From positions 214,715 through 278,714 of the forward strand of contig JBIQHF010000002.1 in the NCBI GenBank assembly GCA_044508675.1: a stretch of 64,000 nt of DNA. The letters run 5' to 3'. This DNA comes from Raineyella sp044508675 (GTDB lineage Bacteria; Actinomycetota; Actinomycetes; Propionibacteriales; Propionibacteriaceae). Made by a program: the position numbers and the translations under genes. The notes beneath the pieces were generated by a model. That model was not told the DNA's origin. It searched no databases and was given only the letters and a program-made list of their open reading frames with translations. Below, piece after piece: positions 60,131-64,000 of the stretch (positions within the stretch are counted from its first letter, which is position 1; every line of letters starts with the position of its first letter).

Positions 60131-63100
60131 TCACCCGAGGTCCAGCAGTCCCCGGATGTCGTCCTCGGTCAGCGGCGTGGCGAACCCGCCCTCGCCGTCG
60201 ACCACCCGGTCGAACAGGTCGCGTTTGCCGTCCTGCAGGGCGACCACCTTGTCCTCGATGGTGTTGTCGGCGACGAGCCGGTAGACGTTCACCGGCTTGT
60301 CCTGCCCGATCCGGTGCGTACGGTCCACGGCCTGGCTCTCGGCGGCAGGGTTCCACCACGGGTCCAGGATGAAGACGTAGTCGGCCTCGGTCAGGGTCAG
60401 CCCGAAGCCGCCGGCCTTCAGACTGATCAGGAACACCGGCTCGTCCCCGGTCCGGAACGACCTGATCACCGCCGCCCGGTCCCGGGTCCCGCCGTCCAGG
60501 TAGGCGGTGCCGATCTGCTCGGTCGCCAGCCGGTCCCGGACCATGCCCAGGAAGGTGGTGAACTGGCTGAACACCAGGGCCCGGTGGCCCTCGGCGGCCA
60601 GTTCGATCAGCATCTCGACCAGCACGTCGATCTTGCTGGAGGCGGTGTCCGCGTGGGCCTCGTCGACCAGCGCCGGGGCGAGCGCGAGCTGGCGCAGGGT
60701 GGTCAGCGAGCGCAGGACCATGAACCGGTTGTGGTCCATGTCGTCGACCAGTTGCAGCACCTTCTGCCGCTCGCGGGCCAGGTGCCGGTCGTAGATCCGC
60801 CGGTGCGCGGGGGTCAGCTCGACGTGGATGATCTGTTCCTGCTTGGCCGGCAGCTCGGCGGCGACCTTCTCCTTGGTCCTGCGCAGCATCACCGGGCGGA
60901 TCCGGCGCTGCAGCCGTTGCAGCACCTCGCCGTCGCCGGCCTCGATCGGGCGCCGGTACAGCTCGGTGAAGACCTTCGGGTCGGCGAACAGTCCGGGCGC
61001 GACGATCGACAGCAGCGCCCACAGGTCCATCAGGTTGTTCTCCAGCGGGGTGCCGGTCAGCGCGAACTTGGCCCGGGCCCGCAGCGCCCGGACGGCGGCG
61101 TACGTGTGGGAGCGCGGGTTCTTGACCGTGTGCGCCTCGTCGAGCAGGACCGCGGACCAGTCGACCTCGGCGAAGTCCTCACGATCCAGGCGAACGACCG
61201 CGTACGAGGTGATGACCAGGTCAGCGCCGGCCGCCTCCGCGGCGACGGTGGTGCCGCGGCGCTTGACCGTCTCCCCGAGGACCGTCACCCGCAGACCCGG
61301 GGCGAAGCGCGCCGCTTCGCCGGCCCAGGTGCCCAGCACGCTGGTCGGGGCGACCACGAGCGCCGGCAGGTCCAGGTCGCCGACCTCGTGGATCGACTGG
61401 ATCGCCGCCAACGCCTGCACGGTCTTGCCCAGGCCCATGTCGTCGGCCAGGATGCCACCGAGTCGGGCCCGCCACAGGAACGCCAGCCACCGGAAGCCGG
61501 TCACCTGGTAGGTCCGCAGCGTGGCGTTGAGACCGTAGGGCACCGGCGCGGCCGGCAGTTCGGTCAGGTTGAGCAGCGCCTGGGTGGCCTCGGTCCAGGC
61601 GGTCGACTGCTCCTGGACCACTCCGAGGGCGACCAGGTCCTCCCACAGCCCGGCGTGTTCGGGGCGCAGCGCGAGACGGCCGTCGCGGCGACGGCTCGGT
61701 TCCTGCAGCATCCGGGCCTCGTCGATCAGCGCCCGCAGCCGGTCGAACTCCGGCCGGTCGAGCCGGAACCACATCCCGTCGTCCAGGACCAGGTGGTCCT
61801 CGCCGAGGTTCAGGGCCCGGAACAACTCATGGAATGGGACCTGCTGCCCGTCGATGCGGACATCGACGGTCAGGTCGAACCAGTCGGTCGGGCCTTCCGG
61901 GTCGCTGACGCTCATCCGGATGTCGGGCTGGCCATCGGCCTGCCGGTAGTCGGGCAGGTCGCCGTCGACCACCACCTCGACGTCGTCACGGGCCTGCAGC
62001 AGCGGCAGCGCGTCCATGGCGAAGTCGATCGCCTGCCGTCCGATCAGGGTGGTTCCCGCCCCGTGGGTCGGTGCCCAGGGGCCCGGGGGCAGGGTGGCGA
62101 CCACGGCCGCCTCGGCACCGGGGTGGCGCGGCGGGTCGTCGTCGGATGGGGCGAAGCCCACCTGGACCGTCCGCGCGCCGTGGCGGTAGCGCCACCCCCA
62201 CGCCAGGGTGAGTCGGGTCGCGTCCTCAGGCCGGATGGTCAGCAGCAGGGTCGGCCCGGACAGCGTCGGTAGGTCGAGGTCGGGATCCGGGCGGACGGCC
62301 ATCACCGACTGCAGTGCCACGTACGTGGTGTCGGTGAAGCCGGCCAGGTCTCCTACGGGCACCTCGATCCGCTGGTGGTGGGTCAGTAGCCGGTGTTGGG
62401 CCTCGGTCAGCGGCGCCGCAAACGGTCCGAACACCAGCGCGTCGCCGGGCTGGGCCACCACGCCGTGCGCCGGCCTGCCGACCGGTGAAGGTGAGGGGAG
62501 GAGGGTGTCGCCGGCCCGCACCACGGCCTCGGTCACCAGTCCGCCGTCCACGCCGGCATGCACCTCCAGCGACAGCTCGGCCGGCTCGGTGAGCAGCCGG
62601 ATCGGGCGTCGGCCATCGGCCGGCACGAACGCCACCCCGGTCTCCTGGACGCGGGCGAGGTGGCGCCACACGTCGGCCGGCAGGTCGTTGACCGGAAGCC
62701 GGTCCTGGGGGCGCCCGTAGTAGCTCCAGGCGCCGGTGGCCAGGTCCTCCAGCGTCAGCAGGGCCCGGCGCTGGTCCTCGTCGAACGTACGACCGACAGC
62801 GTTGCGCAGGTCGGACCAGCCCGCCCCGGTCTTCACCCAGCGGCCGGACACGCCGCGCTTCAGCGGTCGGATGACCAGGCCGGAGGCCGTCCAGGAAACC
62901 TCGAGGGCGAGCGGTGTCGTGGGGGCGCAGTCGTGTTCACGGCCCTGCTCGACGACGGCACCGAGGACCTGCTGCCAGGTGGGCTGCTTCCCCACGTCGA
63001 GGGTGCGGCGTACGTGCAGCAGCGTGGCGACCGCGTGCTTGCAGTCCACCCCCACGGGGCAGGAGCACTGGGCCATGATCGGGGAGGTCGGGTCGGGGCC

Positions 63101-63310
63101 CGCGATGCCGACCCAGCAGCGGTAGTGCCGGCCCTGGCTGCCCCGTACCGTGGCCGCGATGTCGAGCCCCTCCGGATCGAGGTCCCATTCCTCGACCCGG
63201 TGCTGGTCGGCGTAGTGGCGGGCACGGGTCACCGTCGTCGCGCCGAAGCGCGCCACCAATGCGGGGTCGCTCAGTTCGGCGACCCACGCCGGGGAGAGCT
63301 GCGTGGCCAT
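60131..63310 (-). CDS. SWIM zinc-finger/SNF2-family helicase (HepA-like)
   Basis: A large protein of 1059 aa. A SWIM zinc finger near residue 90 (CSCPVGVDCKHAVATLLHV) precedes a long middle region and a C-terminal Swi2/Snf2 ATPase: ADDMGLGKTVQAL (motif I), VVAPTSVLGTWAGEA (Ia), LLDEAHTVKNPRSHTYAAVRAL (II), ALTGTPLENNLMDLWALLSI (III), then HRALVFSQFTTFLGMVRDRL, FLISLKAGGFGLTLTEADYV and RTHRIGQDKPVNVYRLV (V-VI). It is likely a DNA translocase in repair or transcription; the target is unknown. ATG 63310 has TACAGT seven bases upstream. Confidence 0.93.
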   Translation of the reverse strand: MATQLSPAWVAELSDPALVARFGATTVTRARHYADQHRVEEWDLDPEGLDIAATVRGSQGRHYRCWVGIAGPDPTSPIMAQCSCPVGVDCKHAVATLLHVRRTLDVGKQPTWQQVLGAVVEQGREHDCAPTTPLALEVSWTASGLVIRPLKRGVSGRWVKTGAGWSDLRNAVGRTFDEDQRRALLTLEDLATGAWSYYGRPQDRLPVNDLPADVWRHLARVQETGVAFVPADGRRPIRLLTEPAELSLEVHAGVDGGLVTEAVVRAGDTLLPSPSPVGRPAHGVVAQPGDALVFGPFAAPLTEAQHRLLTHHQRIEVPVGDLAGFTDTTYVALQSVMAVRPDPDLDLPTLSGPTLLLTIRPEDATRLTLAWGWRYRHGARTVQVGFAPSDDDPPRHPGAEAAVVATLPPGPWAPTHGAGTTLIGRQAIDFAMDALPLLQARDDVEVVVDGDLPDYRQADGQPDIRMSVSDPEGPTDWFDLTVDVRIDGQQVPFHELFRALNLGEDHLVLDDGMWFRLDRPEFDRLRALIDEARMLQEPSRRRDGRLALRPEHAGLWEDLVALGVVQEQSTAWTEATQALLNLTELPAAPVPYGLNATLRTYQVTGFRWLAFLWRARLGGILADDMGLGKTVQALAAIQSIHEVGDLDLPALVVAPTSVLGTWAGEAARFAPGLRVTVLGETVKRRGTTVAAEAAGADLVITSYAVVRLDREDFAEVDWSAVLLDEAHTVKNPRSHTYAAVRALRARAKFALTGTPLENNLMDLWALLSIVAPGLFADPKVFTELYRRPIEAGDGEVLQRLQRRIRPVMLRRTKEKVAAELPAKQEQIIHVELTPAHRRIYDRHLARERQKVLQLVDDMDHNRFMVLRSLTTLRQLALAPALVDEAHADTASSKIDVLVEMLIELAAEGHRALVFSQFTTFLGMVRDRLATEQIGTAYLDGGTRDRAAVIRSFRTGDEPVFLISLKAGGFGLTLTEADYVFILDPWWNPAAESQAVDRTHRIGQDKPVNVYRLVADNTIEDKVVALQDGKRDLFDRVVDGEGGFATPLTEDDIRGLLDLG

Positions 63311-63317
63311 GGCGTCG

Positions 63318-63323
63318 ACTGTA
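63318..63323 (-). promoter_or_regulatory. -10 element, leaderless-type promoter of the SNF2 gene
   Basis: TACAGT on the minus strand, seven bases before ATG 63310. Confidence 0.45.
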
Positions 63324-63364
63324 TGTCGCGGCGGGGACACATCCTGCCCGGTTGAGTTACGTGG

Positions 63365-63718
63365 TCAGCCGTTCCTCCTGGTCACCGTCCGATTGTGCTC
63401 CATTGCGACCCTGATCCAGGAGGACAGCTTCTCGTCATCGCTGATCGATGCGGCGTCGACCTCGATCCAGCCCGGCCCCATGTCGCGTCCGGCTCCCATC
63501 TCTGCCTGTTCCGCGCCGGGGCGCTCGAGGAGTTCCTGGTGCCGGTCAGCGGGGACACGCACCAGGAGACCGCCGTCCTTCCGGGCGCTGACGATCATCT
63601 TCCCGTTGACGATGAACGATCGGCCGCCGAACATCGACACTTCGCGCAACACGGTTTCGTCGGTGAGCAGGTCGCGGAGGCGTTCGATCAGTGCCGTCTG
63701 CGCAGTCGTTTCAGCCAT
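63365..63718 (-). CDS. TfoX N-terminal domain protein
   Basis: A 117-aa protein matching the TfoX/Sxy N-terminal domain: ALIERLRDLLTDETVLREVSMFGGRSFIVNGKMIVSARKDGGLLVRV, with the family motif MFGG-x-x-F. It lacks the C-terminal TfoX domain of the competence regulator, as is common in actinobacteria, where the function is unknown. ATG 63718 is the family-like start; a longer upstream frame is not. It lies 54 bases upstream of the SNF2 gene on the same strand. Confidence 0.82.
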   Translation of the reverse strand: MAETTAQTALIERLRDLLTDETVLREVSMFGGRSFIVNGKMIVSARKDGGLLVRVPADRHQELLERPGAEQAEMGAGRDMGPGWIEVDAASISDDEKLSSWIRVAMEHNRTVTRRNG

Positions 63719-63812
63719 GGCTGGTGCCGTCCTGTCAGGAGTCCGCGCTGGTGCTGCGGTCACTTGCCATTGTGTGGGTTGACTGCGGGACCTACCAGAG
63801 GCCCGCCGCAAG

Positions 63813-63855
63813 AGTTTGTCACCCGTCAAACTTCCATAGAAACAACCTATGGAAG
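63813..63855. repeat. Pair of adjacent inverted repeats
   Basis: AGTTTG (63813-63818)/CAAACT (63827-63832) is immediately followed by a perfect 9-bp CTTCCATAG (63831-63839)/CTATGGAAG (63847-63855) with a 7-base loop. They lie in the 282-base gene-free stretch from 63719 to the window end. Confidence 0.6.
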
Positions 63856-63901
63856 GCTCGCGGGCAGCTCCGAACCCGAGACCCACTGGATCCGCCGCGC
63901 T

Positions 63902-63943
63902 TTCATACAGACGCTACCGCTGTACGGGTAGCGTCTGTATGAA
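63902..63943. repeat. Perfect 17-bp inverted repeat
   Basis: TTCATACAGACGCTACC pairs with GGTAGCGTCTGTATGAA across an 8-base loop (GCTGTACG). It could be a terminator, a recombination or attachment site, or a small palindromic element; no run of T follows, which weakens the terminator reading. Confidence 0.65.
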
Positions 63944-63953
63944 GGTCTGGGGT

Positions 63954-64000
63954 TGACCCCGGATTCCGGACAGGTGGTTGTTTTGTCAGGCGGCCCGGAG
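63954..64000 (+). mobile_element. Possible insertion-sequence end (IS3-like terminal repeat), cut by the window edge
   Basis: TGACCCCGGATTCCGGACA followed by GGTGG resembles in style the TG...CA terminal repeats of IS3-family elements in GC-rich hosts. No transposase is visible because the window stops here, so this is a weak call. Confidence 0.2.

Noticed and set aside
60032..62272. 746-codon plus-strand frame opposite the SNF2 gene
   Set aside because: Repetitive Gln/Arg/Val/Gly composition and no motifs; the minus-strand helicase motifs are complete.

Overview
This is a GC-rich, densely coded actinobacterial chromosome segment. Three things point to a Propionibacteriaceae-like host: vitamin-B12/methylmalonyl-CoA genes (PduO-type cobalamin adenosyltransferase, methylmalonyl-CoA epimerase, MeaB), an actinobacterial GlgE glycogen pathway, and synteny (NucS region, mnmA-ligA-gatCAB) known from mycobacteria and relatives. 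The genus cannot be fixed from sequence reading alone. No rRNA, tRNA or CRISPR was seen. About 55 protein genes are supported.

Layout. 1-8.1 kb: complete F1Fo-ATP synthase operon (atpI, atpZ, atpBEFHAGDC), with a CRP/GlxR-type palindrome at its upstream edge. 8.1-15.2 kb: DUF2550 gene, cobalamin adenosyltransferase, secreted cyclophilin, hydrolase, a small zinc-ribbon-like protein, mismatch endonuclease nucS, a DivIVA-domain coiled-coil protein, methylmalonyl-CoA epimerase and meaB. 15.2-17.7 kb: an unrecognised 84-aa gene with an operator-like promoter, a 52-aa membrane peptide, a PH-domain protein and a YihY/BrkB protein. 17.7-32.8 kb: a glucan island with pgm, a CnoX/YbbN-like protein, the glgE-treS-mak-glgB operon, divergent glgP, and glgX. 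33-38.7 kb: cysteine desulfurase, mnmA, a MetE-C-like protein, ligA and a small membrane protein. 38.7-44.9 kb: a DUF222/HNH protein, a VTT-like membrane protein, an ACT-domain protein and gatCAB. 45-52.6 kb: hisI-trpE-(two membrane proteins)-trpCBA, then lgt and a CPBP-like protein. 52.9-58.9 kb: gltBD. 59-64 kb: DUF4232 lipoprotein, a decayed FAD-monooxygenase remnant, a large SWIM/SNF2 helicase, a TfoX-like protein, and a gene-poor palindrome-rich tail ending in a possible IS end.

How the genes work together. The GlgE route is complete: TreS interconverts trehalose and maltose, Mak makes maltose-1-phosphate, GlgE polymerises it and GlgB branches the glucan. GlgP, GlgX and Pgm return it to glucose phosphates. 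Cysteine desulfurase and MnmA form a tRNA thiolation pair. GatCAB makes Gln-tRNA by transamidation, and GltBD supplies glutamate. PduO, the epimerase and MeaB support adenosylcobalamin-dependent methylmalonyl-CoA metabolism.

A recurring regulatory signature: many monocistronic or first genes carry a TANNNT-like -10 hexamer ending exactly 6 (sometimes 7) bases before an ATG or GTG. This implies leaderless mRNAs, and it was used to choose several starts.
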